DNA of 64,000 nucleotides, taken from assembly GCA_022484595.1 (NCBI GenBank), contig JAKVLB010000002.1, positions 1 through 64,000 on the forward strand, given 5' to 3'. The stretch is from Mageeibacillus sp. (GTDB lineage Bacteria; Bacillota; Clostridia; Saccharofermentanales; Saccharofermentanaceae). Every line of letters starts with the position of its first letter. Within the stretch, counting starts at the first letter, position 1. Both the position numbers and the translations under genes were made by a program. Shown in pieces: positions 34,457 through 44,438 of the stretch. The notes beneath the pieces are model-generated. The model worked only from the letters and a program-made list of their open reading frames with translations. It was not told the origin of the DNA and made no database searches.

Positions 34457-35758
34457 TTATATTTCAAGACTGTTCTGATCCAGCAAAAATTCCTTAACAC
34501 CTATCGTCTCATAACCATTATCATCACGACGCGGTTTCATGCTTTTTTCGACAATGATAATCTTTTTAAAAGAATCACTTACATTGTCAAAAGACTTCGT
34601 CTCCTGCCTATATTTCTCATTATCAGGAATAGCATATGCTGATTGAATATAGTATTTTTTACTGCCCATTGTAGCTATAAAATCAATTTCAAGCCATTTT
34701 CTTTTATCCTTACCATCGCTGTCTTTTTCTCTGCATTCTACTGCACCGACATCAACCCGATAACCCCTGAATCGAAGTTCGTTATAGATTATATTCTCCA
34801 TAATATGTGTTTCTTCTATCTGCCTGAAGTTTAGTCTGGCATTTCTAAGTCCGATGTCCTCAAAATAAATCTTGTAAGGCGTCTCTATATACTTTTTTCC
34901 TTTGACATCATACCTTTTGACTCTTGTCAGCATAAATGCCTCTTCCATATGCTCGATATATTTATCAACAGTATATGGAGCTGTCTTCTCCTGCTTCACA
35001 GTCCTGAATGTATCAGAGAGTTTTCTGGGATTGGTCAGTGTAGAAATCCCTGAAGCTATGATATCCAACAATTCACTGATCGCTTTATCAGACTGGAGAT
35101 TATATCTTTTTATGATATCTCTGAGATAAATGTTCGCAAGCTGCGTGGTCAGATAATCTGCTTTCTGCTCCTCTGTTTTCATGAGTGCAACTGCAGGGAG
35201 TCCGCCATAGATCATATATTCACCAAAGGCTTCCTCTGTTGTTCCATCATAATTTGCTTCAAATTCCGAGAATGAAAGCGGAAGGACATGAATCTCATCA
35301 CCACGGCCTTCAAACTCAGTAAGAATATCTTTTGATAAAAATCTTGAGTTACTTCCCGTTACGTATACATCAAAATATGACTTTCTGAGGAATCCATTCA
35401 AAACTGCCTCGAATGCTCCCAGATTCTGTACTTCATCCAGAAGCAGATAATAATCATGTTTGTCCTTTACCATCTCATTGATGTATAAAAGAAACTTCTC
35501 CGGGTCAACCTTTGCGGTATCACCTGCATTATCAAAGCGCAGTGGATCCTCTCCGATCTTTATCAGATCATCTGCAGAGTCAAATGCAAACTTTATAATA
35601 TGATCTTCACTGACACCGGATTCCAGCAGACGATCATAAAAAATATTATTCATAAGGTATGATTTCCCCGCTCTTCTAATGCCGGTAATTACCTTGATTA
35701 ATCCATTATGTTCCCTGTCAATAAGGCGCTGCAGGTATATATCACGTTTAATCTCCAT
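34457..35758 (-). CDS. AAA-family ATPase with DUF4143 C-terminal domain
   Basis: 433 residues. Walker A GIRRAGKSYL (26-35), Walker B YYLLLDEVQNL (~105), sensor-like VTGSNSRFL, then SFSEFEANY and, in the C-terminal half, the DUF4143 region (VGAVECREKDSDGK, WLEIDFIATMGSKKYYIQ), which resembles a nuclease-like fold. Such proteins are common, patchily distributed and of unknown role. The gene is more AT-rich than its neighbours and flanked by long non-coding gaps, consistent with recent acquisition. AGGAG lies 6 bp before the ATG. Confidence 0.9.
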   Translation of the reverse strand: MEIKRDIYLQRLIDREHNGLIKVITGIRRAGKSYLMNNIFYDRLLESGVSEDHIIKFAFDSADDLIKIGEDPLRFDNAGDTAKVDPEKFLLYINEMVKDKHDYYLLLDEVQNLGAFEAVLNGFLRKSYFDVYVTGSNSRFLSKDILTEFEGRGDEIHVLPLSFSEFEANYDGTTEEAFGEYMIYGGLPAVALMKTEEQKADYLTTQLANIYLRDIIKRYNLQSDKAISELLDIIASGISTLTNPRKLSDTFRTVKQEKTAPYTVDKYIEHMEEAFMLTRVKRYDVKGKKYIETPYKIYFEDIGLRNARLNFRQIEETHIMENIIYNELRFRGYRVDVGAVECREKDSDGKDKRKWLEIDFIATMGSKKYYIQSAYAIPDNEKYRQETKSFDNVSDSFKKIIIVEKSMKPRRDDNGYETIGVKEFLLDQNSLEI

Positions 35759-35770
35759 GGCGTCTCCTGT

Positions 35771-35881
35771 TTAATATTTTTGCCGCATACGGCACTTCTG
35801 TTAAATACATAATAGCATGAGATGATTTTAATAGCAATAATCGATTTAATATTTTTGCCATGTGCGGCACTATTGTTAAAT
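35771..35881 (-). promoter_or_regulatory. Two 36-bp direct repeats with palindromic cores upstream of the ATPase gene
   Basis: Copies at 35771-35806 and 35846-35881 match at 30 of 36 positions and start 75 bp apart. Each has ttaatatttttgcc, a central TGCC...GGCA dyad (first copy perfect, TGCCG-cata-CGGCA), and gttaaat. The first copy is 13 bp upstream of the ATG. They look like operators for autoregulation. The rest of the gap (35882-35990) shows nothing else. Confidence 0.65.
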
Positions 35882-35991
35882 CTCTATGTCCTATTTCACC
35901 CGGTAATTACTGTACAAAATGCTCTTGGTCATGAACCCCGTTACTTTTCGCAAAACAAGTAAATCACCATACAAACCTGAACAGCAAAAAA

Positions 35992-36020
35992 ACTGCCTCC
36001 GGTGCAACACCGGAGGCAGT
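35992..36020 (-). terminator. Terminator of the GAPDH gene
   Basis: ctgcctccggtg and caccggaggcag form a perfect 12-13-bp stem with a 3-nt loop, followed on the minus strand by seven T residues. Confidence 0.95.
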
Positions 36021-36084
36021 CAATTGCATTTCTTTGCCAAAAGCATCCGGATAACCGGATAGTGCTTTACAACAGAAGAGTCAA

Positions 36085-37113
36085 TCAGCCAAGCTCTGAG
36101 AAGTACTTGATTGTACGAACCATCTGGCTTGTGTATGAGTTCTCGTTATCATACCAAGAAACAACCTCAACCTGTGTCTTTCCGTCAGGAAGAGCGCTGC
36201 ACATTGTCTGTGTAGCATCAAAGAGTGAACCATATCTCATACCAACGATATCGGAAGATACGATCTCATCTGTGTTGTATCCGAAAGACTCAGTAGCCTC
36301 AGCCTTCATCTGTGCGTTAACCTGATCAACTGTAACAGCCTTGTTAACTACAGCAAACAGAAGTGTTGTTGAACCTGTAGGTGTAGGTACACGCTGAGCA
36401 GCACCGATGAGCTTACCGTTAAGCTCAGGGATTACAAGGCCGATAGCCTTAGCTGCGCCTGTTGAGTTAGGAACGATATTAACCGCACCAGCTCTTGATC
36501 TTCTCTTGTCACCCTTTCTCTGCGGGCCATCAAGAATCATCTGATCGCCTGTGTAAGCGTGAATTGTGCACATAATACCTGACTCGATGGAAGCCAGATC
36601 GTTAAGAGCCTTAGCCATAGGAGCGAGGCAGTTTGTTGTGCATGAAGCAGCAGAAATGATCTTGTCTTCCTTTGTAAGGATCTTATGGTTTACGTTGTAA
36701 ACGATTGTAGGAAGATCATTGCCTGCAGGAGCAGAGATAACAACCTTCTTAGCGCCGGCATTGATATGAGCCTGAGCCTTAGCCTTTGATGTATAGAAGC
36801 CTGAGCACTCGAGAACTACGTCTACATCAAGCTTACCCCAAGGGCAGTTGTTTGCATCCGGTTCCTTGTAGATCTTGATGGTCTTTCCCTTAACTGTGAT
36901 TGTGCCAGCTTCGTCATCAGCTGTAACGAGATTCTCCTCGCCTACGCCAACATAACGACCCTGTGAAGAGTCATACTTAAGAAGATGAGCAAGCATTGAA
37001 GGTGTTGTAAGATCGTTGATAGCAACAACCTCATAGCCCTCAGCACCGAACATCTGTCTGAATGCAAGACGACCGATACGACCGAAACCGTTAATCGCAA
37101 CTTTTACTGCCAT
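36085..37113 (-). CDS. gapA: Glyceraldehyde-3-phosphate dehydrogenase
   Basis: 342 residues, usual length. Catalyses the NAD-linked oxidation and phosphorylation of glyceraldehyde-3-phosphate in glycolysis. N-terminal Rossmann motif [13 protein letters not shown], catalytic Cys in [17 protein letters not shown] (~156), and C-terminal [22 protein letters not shown] precedes the ATG. Strongly biased codon use and a very strong terminator fit high expression as a single gene. Confidence 0.98.
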   Translation of the reverse strand: MAVKVAINGFGRIGRLAFRQMFGAEGYEVVAINDLTTPSMLAHLLKYDSSQGRYVGVGEENLVTADDEAGTITVKGKTIKIYKEPDANNCPWGKLDVDVVLECSGFYTSKAKAQAHINAGAKKVVISAPAGNDLPTIVYNVNHKILTKEDKIISAASCTTNCLAPMAKALNDLASIESGIMCTIHAYTGDQMILDGPQRKGDKRRSRAGAVNIVPNSTGAAKAIGLVIPELNGKLIGAAQRVPTPTGSTTLLFAVVNKAVTVDQVNAQMKAEATESFGYNTDEIVSSDIVGMRYGSLFDATQTMCSALPDGKTQVEVVSWYDNENSYTSQMVRTIKYFSELG

Positions 37114-37181
37114 ATTATTTTCCTCCTAAAAATTCCCGTGAGCCGGGATAATTTACTGGTTGTGCATTAAGCACCGTCAAA

Positions 37182-37210
37182 ATTCTACTCCACTTGGCTA
37201 TGTTTTTCCA
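37182..37210 (-). promoter_or_regulatory. Possible promoter of the GAPDH gene
   Basis: On the minus strand TGGAAA (37205-37210), a 17-bp spacer and TAGAAT (37182-37187) lie 69 bp before the ATG. A TTGACG further downstream lacks a matching -10. A short hairpin cccg-tgagc-cggg lies just before the ribosome site. Confidence 0.4.
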
Positions 37211-37312
37211 CACGATTTTTGTAACGCATCTATAAATTAGTGGAAAAAATCGTATTTTAGCCGCATTTTCCGGGGAAACGATTTTTGTTTTATTTCGTTA
37301 TCATCACGGCCT

Positions 37313-38305
37313 CTATATCTGACCGTCAGGCTTATATGCCTTAAGATTCGATGCAGCCTCCGCAGCTGTGATTTCTTTCCCTCCGTTATCAAGATCGATC
37401 ATCGTATATCTGTCGCATCCCATCCCGAGTTCTTTCATATATGTCAGCTGACGAAGCCCGTGCCGTGATTCGATACGCTCCACAAGATCATGATTCTCTT
37501 CCGGCTTCATAGCGTAAACGATGTCAATGCAGGCCTGGTCAACGGCAAGTATATCTTCCGAAGACAGTATTCCTGCATTAGGTGTCACAACCGGCATTGC
37601 CGCCGTACCTTCACAGTCGCATGATACGCTCATATTTCGCATTATATTGACGTACATTATCCTGCCATCAAAAAAATCCACTGTGGCTTTGCTTGATTCA
37701 GTCATTCGCTCCATGAACTCTTCTTTAGCAATATCCCACTGGTTGTTCTGTCCCGGAGTTGTATGTATCATGGCTTTACCGACTCTTCCGTCGGCACACC
37801 CGATTCCGATGTTCTTATTTGAGCCACCGAAACCGCCCTGAACATGGCCTTTAAAATGCGTCAGAACAACGAGAGAATCATACCCAGTCATATGCGACCC
37901 GACCGACATTTCCTTGAACCACTTGCCGTTCTTAACCGGCAGCATGACAGTCCCATCTGAATCCATAATATCAACAGGCATGAAAGTCCACCCGTTTATA
38001 CCAAGTGTATCCCTGTGCTTCTCTGTGGTGTACCTGTCGCCTTCGTAATATGTGTTGGTCTCGACTATTGAAGAATCCGGAAGCCGCTGCTCCATAAGCT
38101 TTCTTACCCAGCTTCTCGGAATAATATTAGGACCGTGAGCTTCTCCCGTATGGAGCTTGACCGCGACTTTACCGCCGATACGGGCGCTTACACTGTCATA
38201 CGCCTTAATAAGTCCATCAGCTGACAATTCCCGTGTAAAATAAACGACGGCCTTCCCGCCCTGTCTGTTCTCGTAAGGAATGTAACGATTGCCCGGAATT
38301 ACCAT
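37313..38305 (-). CDS. DUF362-family protein
   Basis: 330 residues: AVKLHTGEAHGPNIIPRSWV near the N-terminus, then THFKGHVQGGFGGSNKNIGIGCADGRVGKAMIH (shown as parts THFKGHVQGGFGGSNKN and IGIGCADGRVGKAMIH), features of DUF362 proteins often described as iron-sulfur-centre proteins. The ferredoxin domain present in some relatives is absent. A few Cys (CDCEG, ~225) could bind a cluster. GGAGG lies 6 bp before the ATG. Function unknown. Confidence 0.85.
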   Translation of the reverse strand: MVIPGNRYIPYENRQGGKAVVYFTRELSADGLIKAYDSVSARIGGKVAVKLHTGEAHGPNIIPRSWVRKLMEQRLPDSSIVETNTYYEGDRYTTEKHRDTLGINGWTFMPVDIMDSDGTVMLPVKNGKWFKEMSVGSHMTGYDSLVVLTHFKGHVQGGFGGSNKNIGIGCADGRVGKAMIHTTPGQNNQWDIAKEEFMERMTESSKATVDFFDGRIMYVNIMRNMSVSCDCEGTAAMPVVTPNAGILSSEDILAVDQACIDIVYAMKPEENHDLVERIESRHGLRQLTYMKELGMGCDRYTMIDLDNGGKEITAAEAASNLKAYKPDGQI

Positions 38306-38427
38306 AAAGTGCCTCCAATAACTCGCTCACGAATCTCGCACAAAACGGAAAACGCGCGAATCCGTGAGTACCAGATATATCTTGATTGCTTTCGGATATT
38401 CTAACACAACCGGGCGTCTCACGCAGA

Positions 38428-39075
38428 TTAAAGGCAGGCTACAACTCTCTTGATATTAATACCCTGGTCTGCAAATTTCTGCTCAAATTCGGTGCGGACA
38501 TTGTCAGGGTCATACTCACTGTTATGAAGATCCCTGGTAAGCTCCGTCAGAGTAAATCCACAGTGCCTGAATTCTTCGAGTGAGAAGTCGAAAAGTTCGT
38601 CGTTGTCAGTCTTGAAGCATAGCTTTGCGCCGGGCTTCATCATAACCTTGTATTTCTCAAGAAAATCCCTGTATGTCAGTCTTCTCTTGGGCTTGTTCTG
38701 CCTTGTCCACGGATCCGAGAAATTAAGATAAAGGCAATCAACCTCTTCTTCTCCGAAGTAATTCTCTATGAGCCCGGCATCACCGTTGATAAAAAATATA
38801 TTCTTTAGTTCAAGATTACTGGCATTCTCCACAGCCGCCAGAGTAACAGAAGCGTCACGTTCCATCGCTATATACAGAATATCAGGATTACGCTGAGCCA
38901 TCTGAGTACAGAATCTGCCCTTGCCGCATCCGATCTCAAGCCACAGCTTTGCATCGGGCGCGAAACCGCACGCCTGTCTCCATTTGCCTTTGTTAAGCAT
39001 CGGTGCTTCAAACCAATATGCATGGCACCTGTCCATACGCGCCGGTATATTGCGCTTAGCTCTCATTCTACTCAT
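38428..39075 (-). CDS. trmB: tRNA (guanine-N7)-methyltransferase
   Basis: 215 residues from the ATG at 39075. The frame opens 27 codons further up, inside the HIT gene, but the family usually begins MRxRKK-like, as MSRMRAKR does. It methylates G46 of tRNAs with SAM. Visible: LWLEIGCGKGRFCTQMAQ (SAM site), AMERD, INGDAGLIENYF, LNFSDPWTRQNKPKRRLTY (family signature) and LCFKTDNDELFDFS. It starts 7 bp after the HIT stop, so translation is probably coupled. Confidence 0.95.
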   Translation of the reverse strand: MSRMRAKRNIPARMDRCHAYWFEAPMLNKGKWRQACGFAPDAKLWLEIGCGKGRFCTQMAQRNPDILYIAMERDASVTLAAVENASNLELKNIFFINGDAGLIENYFGEEEVDCLYLNFSDPWTRQNKPKRRLTYRDFLEKYKVMMKPGAKLCFKTDNDELFDFSLEEFRHCGFTLTELTRDLHNSEYDPDNVRTEFEQKFADQGINIKRVVACL

Positions 39076-39082
39076 AAACTTA

Positions 39083-39424
39083 TCAGATAATCTTCTCCGT
39101 AAATTTGGTACCGCCAAGCACATGAAAGTGTGCGTGCATAACTGTCTGTCCGCCATCTTTGCCGCAGTTGTTTACAACGCGGAAGCCTGAATCAAGTGAC
39201 TTATTCTCACACACCTTGTCAATTGCTGAAATCACCTCGCCCATATACATGCGGCCTTCCTCTGAATGCGACATATCGCGTATGTCATCAAAATGCTTCT
39301 TGGGAACAACAAGAACATGAACCGGAGCTGCCGGATTGATGTCGTTAAAACACAGAACCTTGTCGTTCTCGTAAACCTTGGCAGATGGTATCTTGCCAGC
39401 CACAATATCACAAAACAAGCACAT
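39083..39424 (-). CDS. HIT-family nucleotide hydrolase
   Basis: 113 residues, full length for the Hint branch. CLFCDIVAGKIPSAKVYEND at the N-terminus, VLVVPKKHFDDI, and the histidine triad HAHFHVLGG (~98-106). It likely hydrolyses purine phosphoramidates or adenylates; a position just after alaS fits clearing of aminoacyl-adenylates, though that is inference. Confidence 0.95.
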   Translation of the reverse strand: MCLFCDIVAGKIPSAKVYENDKVLCFNDINPAAPVHVLVVPKKHFDDIRDMSHSEEGRMYMGEVISAIDKVCENKSLDSGFRVVNNCGKDGGQTVMHAHFHVLGGTKFTEKII

Positions 39425-39442
39425 AACTACTCTCCATCCTGA

Positions 39443-42115
39443 TTACTTTATCTGAGATCTCAATACTTCTTCAGCTTTAGCAAGAGCCTCCGGGATTCTG
39501 GATGCATCCTTGCCGCCTGCCTGAGCCATATCCGGGCGTCCGCCACCGCCGCCGCCTGCAATCTTAGCAGCTTCACGGATTATGTTTCCGCAATGAGCAC
39601 CGCAATCGACAGCAGATTTTGTAGCCATCGCGGTAAAAAGAACCTTGCCTTCTGAGCATGACGCAAGGAAAACAACTCCGTTGCCTATATTGTCTCGAAT
39701 CTTGTCAGCCGTATCTCTTAATGCTGAAGCGTCGGAAGCATCACATGTTGAGATGACAGCCTTTATTCCACCTATCTCAATCGCCTTGGCTGCAGCATTC
39801 TCAGCAAAGGAACCTGCCTTCGCCTTCTCAATGTCAGCAATCTCCTTCTCGAGACTCTTAAGTTCACCGTGAAGTGCATTGATTCTCTCGACTATCTGTT
39901 CTCTGCCGCTCTTGAGAGCACCGCAAACCTCATCAATGAGATCTCTGTCAGCTTTGCTCATCTCGTAGCACTTGGCTCCGGTAACAGCCTCAATACGCCT
40001 TGTGCCTGCCGCTATGCCTGCCTCAGAGACAATTCTGAACTGACCTATCTGGCCTGAAGACTTAAGGTGCGTGCCGCCGCAGAATTCCATATCAAACGGA
40101 TTGTCAAAATCTCCGACAGATACTACTCTGACAACAGAACCGTATTTCTCACCGAAGAGCGCGGTAGCTCCAAGCTTCTGAGCATCCGATATTGCCATCT
40201 CTCTGGTAATTACGGGAATATCCTGTAATACAACATCATTTACAATGGCTTCGACTTTGGCAATCTCTTCTTTTGTCATTGCCTGGAAGTGGTTGAAATC
40301 AAATCTCAGTCTGTCGTCCGCTACAAGAGAACCTGCCTGCTCAACATGATTGCCGAGAACGCTCTTGAGTGCCGACTGCAGAATGTGCGTTGCGGTATGG
40401 TTACGGGCAATTGCCATTCTCATAGCCGCGTCAGTATTGATTCTGACCTGTGCGCCCTGTCTGACTGCACCTCTGGTAATCAGTAACTTATGCAAAAATT
40501 TGCCTGAATTATCTTTGTCAACCGATATGACAGAAGCTTCAAATCCGTCGCCTGTTATAACGCCGTTATCGTGAACCTGTCCGCCCATTGTTGCATATAG
40601 TGAAGTCTTATCAAAAACGGCGATTATCTCATCATTCTCAAACGCCTCTTCTTCCGGATACAGATTGCCTTCCTCATCAGCCTTGATGATATGAATAAGT
40701 TTGGCATCACATCCGAGTTCAGAATATCCGACAAACGTCGTTGCATTCTTATCGGCAACAACTTCAGCCGGAAGTTCTGTTCCGCCCCATGCCGTGTCAT
40801 TGATAGCCTTAGTTGCCGCTCTTGCGGTATCCTTCTGATGCTTCATTGCAGCCTTGAATCCGTCTTCATCAACTGTCAGACCGTTGTCTGTCGCAATCTC
40901 CTTGGTAAGGTCAAGAGGAAAACCATATGTATCGTGGAGCTTAAATGCATCCTCTCCTGCAAGAACCGTTATGCCTGATGACTTGCACCCGGCAATCATC
41001 TGATTCAATATCTCGGTTCCGGCAGCTACTGTTCTTCCAAACGCCTGCTCCTCCTGTGCAATTATCTTCATGATGTAATCCTTGCGTGTAATAAGCTCAG
41101 GATATGCATCTTTATTTCTGTCGACCACGACCTCGGCAATTCTGACAAGGAAGCTGTCTTCTATTCCCAGAAGTCTGCCAAATCTCGCAGCTCTTCTCAT
41201 AAGTCTTCTCAGAACGTAGCCCCTGCCTTCATTGGAAGGAAGAACGCCGTCGGAAATCATCATAGTTGATGACCTCATGTGATCCGTAATTACACGAATC
41301 GCCACATCATCGTCATGGTTTACGCCATATGTCTTGCCCGATATCTCGCATACAGTGTCAAGAATTTTGCGGACTGTATCAACCTCAAAAAGATTATCAA
41401 CGCCCTGCATAACGCATGCAACACGTTCCAGGCCGGCACCGGTATCTATATTCTTCTGCTTCAACGGAAGATATGTTCCGTCTTCCTGTCTGTCGAACTG
41501 TGAGAAAACAAGATTCCAGATTTCAACAAACCTGTCGCACTCGCAACCGGGGCGGCATGTAGGTTTGCCGCAGCCGTAACGTTCTCCCCTGTCAAAATAA
41601 ATCTCCGAACAGGGACCGCACGGACCTGTGCCATGCTCCCAGAAATTGTCTGCCTTGCCAAGTCTTGTGATTCGGTTCTCAGGAAGCCCTATTACATCTC
41701 TCCAGATGGCAAAAGCCTCATCATCTTCCTCATATACTGACGGCCAGAGCTTGTCTTCAGGCATCTCCAGTGTCTTTGTAAGAAATTCCCATGCCCAAGG
41801 AATTACCTCGTCCTTGAAATAATCGCCAAACGAGAAATTGCCAAGCATCTCAAAATAAGTGCCATGTCTTGAAGTATGTCCAACATTCTCAATATCCGGA
41901 GTTCTGATACATTTCTGGCATGTTGTTACTCTCTTGCGAGGCGGAACCTCAGCGCCTGTAAAATAAGGCTTCATAGGCGTCATTCCCGCATTAATCAACA
42001 ATATGGACGGATCATTTCTCGGAACGAGTGAGAACGAAGGAAGTCTCAAATGTCCCTTCGACTCAAAAAATGACAGGTATCTCTCTCTTATCTCATTTAA
42101 ACCCAAAGGCTCCAT
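39443..42115 (-). CDS. alaS: Alanyl-tRNA synthetase
   Basis: 890 residues, full length. Catalytic core with RNDPSILLINAGMTPMKPYF and GRGYVLRRLMRRAARFGRLLG, editing domain with zinc ligands HTATHIL and CGGTH, and the C-terminal C-Ala domain with a glycine run GGGGGGRPDMAQAGG. Charges tRNA-Ala and removes mischarged Ser and Gly. AAGGAG lies 8 bp before the ATG. The 71-bp leader is too short for a T-box. First of alaS-HIT-trmB. Confidence 0.98.
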   Translation of the reverse strand: MEPLGLNEIRERYLSFFESKGHLRLPSFSLVPRNDPSILLINAGMTPMKPYFTGAEVPPRKRVTTCQKCIRTPDIENVGHTSRHGTYFEMLGNFSFGDYFKDEVIPWAWEFLTKTLEMPEDKLWPSVYEEDDEAFAIWRDVIGLPENRITRLGKADNFWEHGTGPCGPCSEIYFDRGERYGCGKPTCRPGCECDRFVEIWNLVFSQFDRQEDGTYLPLKQKNIDTGAGLERVACVMQGVDNLFEVDTVRKILDTVCEISGKTYGVNHDDDVAIRVITDHMRSSTMMISDGVLPSNEGRGYVLRRLMRRAARFGRLLGIEDSFLVRIAEVVVDRNKDAYPELITRKDYIMKIIAQEEQAFGRTVAAGTEILNQMIAGCKSSGITVLAGEDAFKLHDTYGFPLDLTKEIATDNGLTVDEDGFKAAMKHQKDTARAATKAINDTAWGGTELPAEVVADKNATTFVGYSELGCDAKLIHIIKADEEGNLYPEEEAFENDEIIAVFDKTSLYATMGGQVHDNGVITGDGFEASVISVDKDNSGKFLHKLLITRGAVRQGAQVRINTDAAMRMAIARNHTATHILQSALKSVLGNHVEQAGSLVADDRLRFDFNHFQAMTKEEIAKVEAIVNDVVLQDIPVITREMAISDAQKLGATALFGEKYGSVVRVVSVGDFDNPFDMEFCGGTHLKSSGQIGQFRIVSEAGIAAGTRRIEAVTGAKCYEMSKADRDLIDEVCGALKSGREQIVERINALHGELKSLEKEIADIEKAKAGSFAENAAAKAIEIGGIKAVISTCDASDASALRDTADKIRDNIGNGVVFLASCSEGKVLFTAMATKSAVDCGAHCGNIIREAAKIAGGGGGGRPDMAQAGGKDASRIPEALAKAEEVLRSQIK

Positions 42116-42186
42116 GGCAGCTTCTCCTTAAAAATAAAGAATGTTCAAAACTTTAGAATTATAGAACTAAAATCAGGCCTTTGCAA

Positions 42187-43272
42187 TCAAGACAGGGAAC
42201 TTATAGTATTCATCGCCTTTGTCAGGTATTGATTGAACTTCTCTCTGATACTGTCGTTCTCTATCTTAAGTTCCACTCCTTCAAAAGTCATAATCTCAAA
42301 CAAATCGGTATACAGAGTAGGTACATCTGCAACGCGGAACTCGAGTTTCAGCTCCCCTCTGCTCCCAAGCCTTGTATCATCTATATTCTCGGCAGGTCTT
42401 ACTCTTGTCGCAAAAGCATTGTAGGCTTTGAGTGTGTCTATCGCACTTCTACCCTTTATCAGTATGGAAAGGTTAACAACGGAATCCGACGAATATGCCG
42501 ACAGTGAATTGTCAAGAAGTGCCTTGAGAGCCTCATCACGCATGATGTCGCTTGCGAATCCGAAGAAAGGTTTCTTCTTTGCAATGACAACCTTGTCAAC
42601 ACGGTCAAGCCTGTAACGTCTAAGCGCCTTTGCAAGCATATTACTGTCAAGTTTGCCTGCAATCTCATTGTCAACAGCTATCAGATAGTAGCAGTTGTTC
42701 TCCCAGTCAAGCGCCATCGGAGAGACATACTTTGTGCTGACCTCCATAAGTTCATTGCCGAGCTTGTACCCGTAACTTATCTCAAGTGCCCTGCTGTTCT
42801 CTATTGCATTGCGAAAATTATTGAGCCACATTATGCGCTTGTGATCTATTTTGCCGTCATGCGGATAAAGAGCCCGCGCGCTGCAGTCATTCACGAAATA
42901 CTTCGGGAACATCGTCTTAATCTTCGAGCATATGCTTGTGCTCGTAAACGGAGTGGTGTTGATTGCATCGACAATCAGTCTTGCCTCATCAATTGTTATC
43001 TCGTCTTCAAGCTCTGATTTCCTGTACTTCTTGCCTTCGACGTATATCCAGGCTGATCCTGACTTAACTTTCTGTGTCCGGCTGACGTATTCATTAATCT
43101 TGCTTATATCAGCATAGATAGATTTGCGTTCAAACGTGTTATTAAGCTTCTGCTGCAGATATTCGATCAGTTCGCTGACCGTAACTCCTTCATCATCAAA
43201 AGAACTCATATTGTGCTTGAAGTAGTCGTATAGATAAAGTATCTTGAGCTTCGAGAGTTCACTGTTGGCCAT
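42187..43272 (-). CDS. WYL-domain transcriptional regulator
   Basis: 361 residues from the ATG at 43272 (GGAGG 7 bp upstream); the frame's upstream 26 codons are leader. An N-terminal winged-helix region (LKILYLYDYFKHN, VSELIEYLQQKLN, ERKSIYADISKIN) is followed by a WYL-like ligand domain (ALEISYGYKLGNELM, VSPMALDWENNCYYLIAVD, RRYRLDRVDKV) and a C-terminal WCX-like domain. Such regulators sense nucleotides or nucleic acids and control stress genes. It is 71 bp upstream of alaS on the same strand. Targets unknown. Confidence 0.9.
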   Translation of the reverse strand: MANSELSKLKILYLYDYFKHNMSSFDDEGVTVSELIEYLQQKLNNTFERKSIYADISKINEYVSRTQKVKSGSAWIYVEGKKYRKSELEDEITIDEARLIVDAINTTPFTSTSICSKIKTMFPKYFVNDCSARALYPHDGKIDHKRIMWLNNFRNAIENSRALEISYGYKLGNELMEVSTKYVSPMALDWENNCYYLIAVDNEIAGKLDSNMLAKALRRYRLDRVDKVVIAKKKPFFGFASDIMRDEALKALLDNSLSAYSSDSVVNLSILIKGRSAIDTLKAYNAFATRVRPAENIDDTRLGSRGELKLEFRVADVPTLYTDLFEIMTFEGVELKIENDSIREKFNQYLTKAMNTISSLS

Positions 43273-43436
43273 AATTATTCCTCCTGTATCTGTACTGTTA
43301 ATGCAATTATACACGTAACAAGTGGCAACGCTATTATTCATAAAATGCATAGAAACATAATCTTAAGCAGCTTAACAGCAACAGGCAAACAGGCTGAACC
43401 GGCACCTGAACATATGGTTATCCGGAGCAGCTGCAG

Positions 43437-44351
43437 CTAATTACACTCCGTCTTCCCTGACCTGCTGCGTCTGCTTCGCTTGCCGGAACGTTCTGCGGCA
43501 ATGAAATCATCAGGCTCAATCTCACGCGAACATACATCTTTTAAGTCTTCTTCGGACAGGTCAGCTTCACTCAGTCTGTCTTCAGCAGCCTGCTCGCTTA
43601 ATTCACAGACCGGTTCTTCGACCGCAACTGAGACGGCAGCTCCTGCTTCATTCTCCCGGTCCTTCCTGCATGAAGACATAACTCTGCCGGCGTCATCTGC
43701 AGCGAACTCACAATCGGTCACGCATTGATTGGTCTCTGCAACACCATCAGAATTACGGTCAGATTTACAATCAGGATTATATTCACGGTTGTCATCTTCG
43801 CACAACGGAGGCGTTGATCTCTCAATGCTCTCAGCTTCACTGAAGCATTCCGATAAATCCGGTTCATTGTCAGACAAACCGACGGATATACTCATATTGT
43901 CAGGCGAAGAATTCGGCTTTGCATCATTCTGTCCGGCAGGTCTGCCGTACCCGCCCGGCACATTCGGAACACCTTGAACTGCTTTGTTCACGCAAATTGA
44001 CTTGGACTGGACCGTAATTACCGAGGAACGCAGCATTCGCTGTATATTGTCGGCGCTCTCAACCAGGCTCGAATGATTGACACATGCGGCTCCTACAGCC
44101 GCTGCCAGCCTGAGACACTCAATCGCCTTTGTTACCGCATAGAACGCACACTTGAGATGTCTTGCGAAATCATCGGAATTAAAGGCGGTCTTAATAAATC
44201 TTGTCTCATAATCAAGCTCCAGCGCCTGATTTACAAGACGTTCTGCCAGGGCATTGTGTCCCTTGGCCCTAAGGTCCGACGCATATACATAGCTGCCGGT
44301 CATAAAATCATTTGTCAGCCTGAGCATGTCAGGTTTACCGGAAGTTCTCAT
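43437..44351 (-). CDS. Unrecognised protein with helical head and acidic, Ser-rich tail
   Basis: 304 residues from the ATG at 44351 (AGGAGGT 7 bp upstream; the frame opens 16 codons further up). Residues 1-115 look all-helical (LTNDFMTGSYVYASDLRAKG, ALAERLVNQALELDYETRF, HLKCAFYAVTKAIECLRLAA) and weakly recall four-helix-bundle proteins. Residues ~140-290 are low-complexity, rich in Ser, Glu and Asp with scattered Cys, probably disordered, ending in a basic patch RSGKRSRRSRSGK that may touch nucleic acid. No family recognised. Divergent from the DUF1015 gene. Confidence 0.75.
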   Translation of the reverse strand: MRTSGKPDMLRLTNDFMTGSYVYASDLRAKGHNALAERLVNQALELDYETRFIKTAFNSDDFARHLKCAFYAVTKAIECLRLAAAVGAACVNHSSLVESADNIQRMLRSSVITVQSKSICVNKAVQGVPNVPGGYGRPAGQNDAKPNSSPDNMSISVGLSDNEPDLSECFSEAESIERSTPPLCEDDNREYNPDCKSDRNSDGVAETNQCVTDCEFAADDAGRVMSSCRKDRENEAGAAVSVAVEEPVCELSEQAAEDRLSEADLSEEDLKDVCSREIEPDDFIAAERSGKRSRRSRSGKTECN

Positions 44352-44438
44352 AACTGTACCTCCTTCAGGGGCATTGTATTTATTTCTCAGCTGCAGCACT
44401 TACAATACAGATGTTAACAGGTTTCGAGGTTTAAAATG

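Noticed and set aside
34101-36084. Insertion sequence or defence island around the AAA ATPase gene
   Set aside because: No transposase, terminal inverted repeats, target duplication or toxin/antitoxin partner is visible; only AT-rich composition and long gaps suggest transfer.
42116-42186. T-box or other riboswitch before alaS
   Set aside because: The gap is only 71 bp and has no T-box core sequence.
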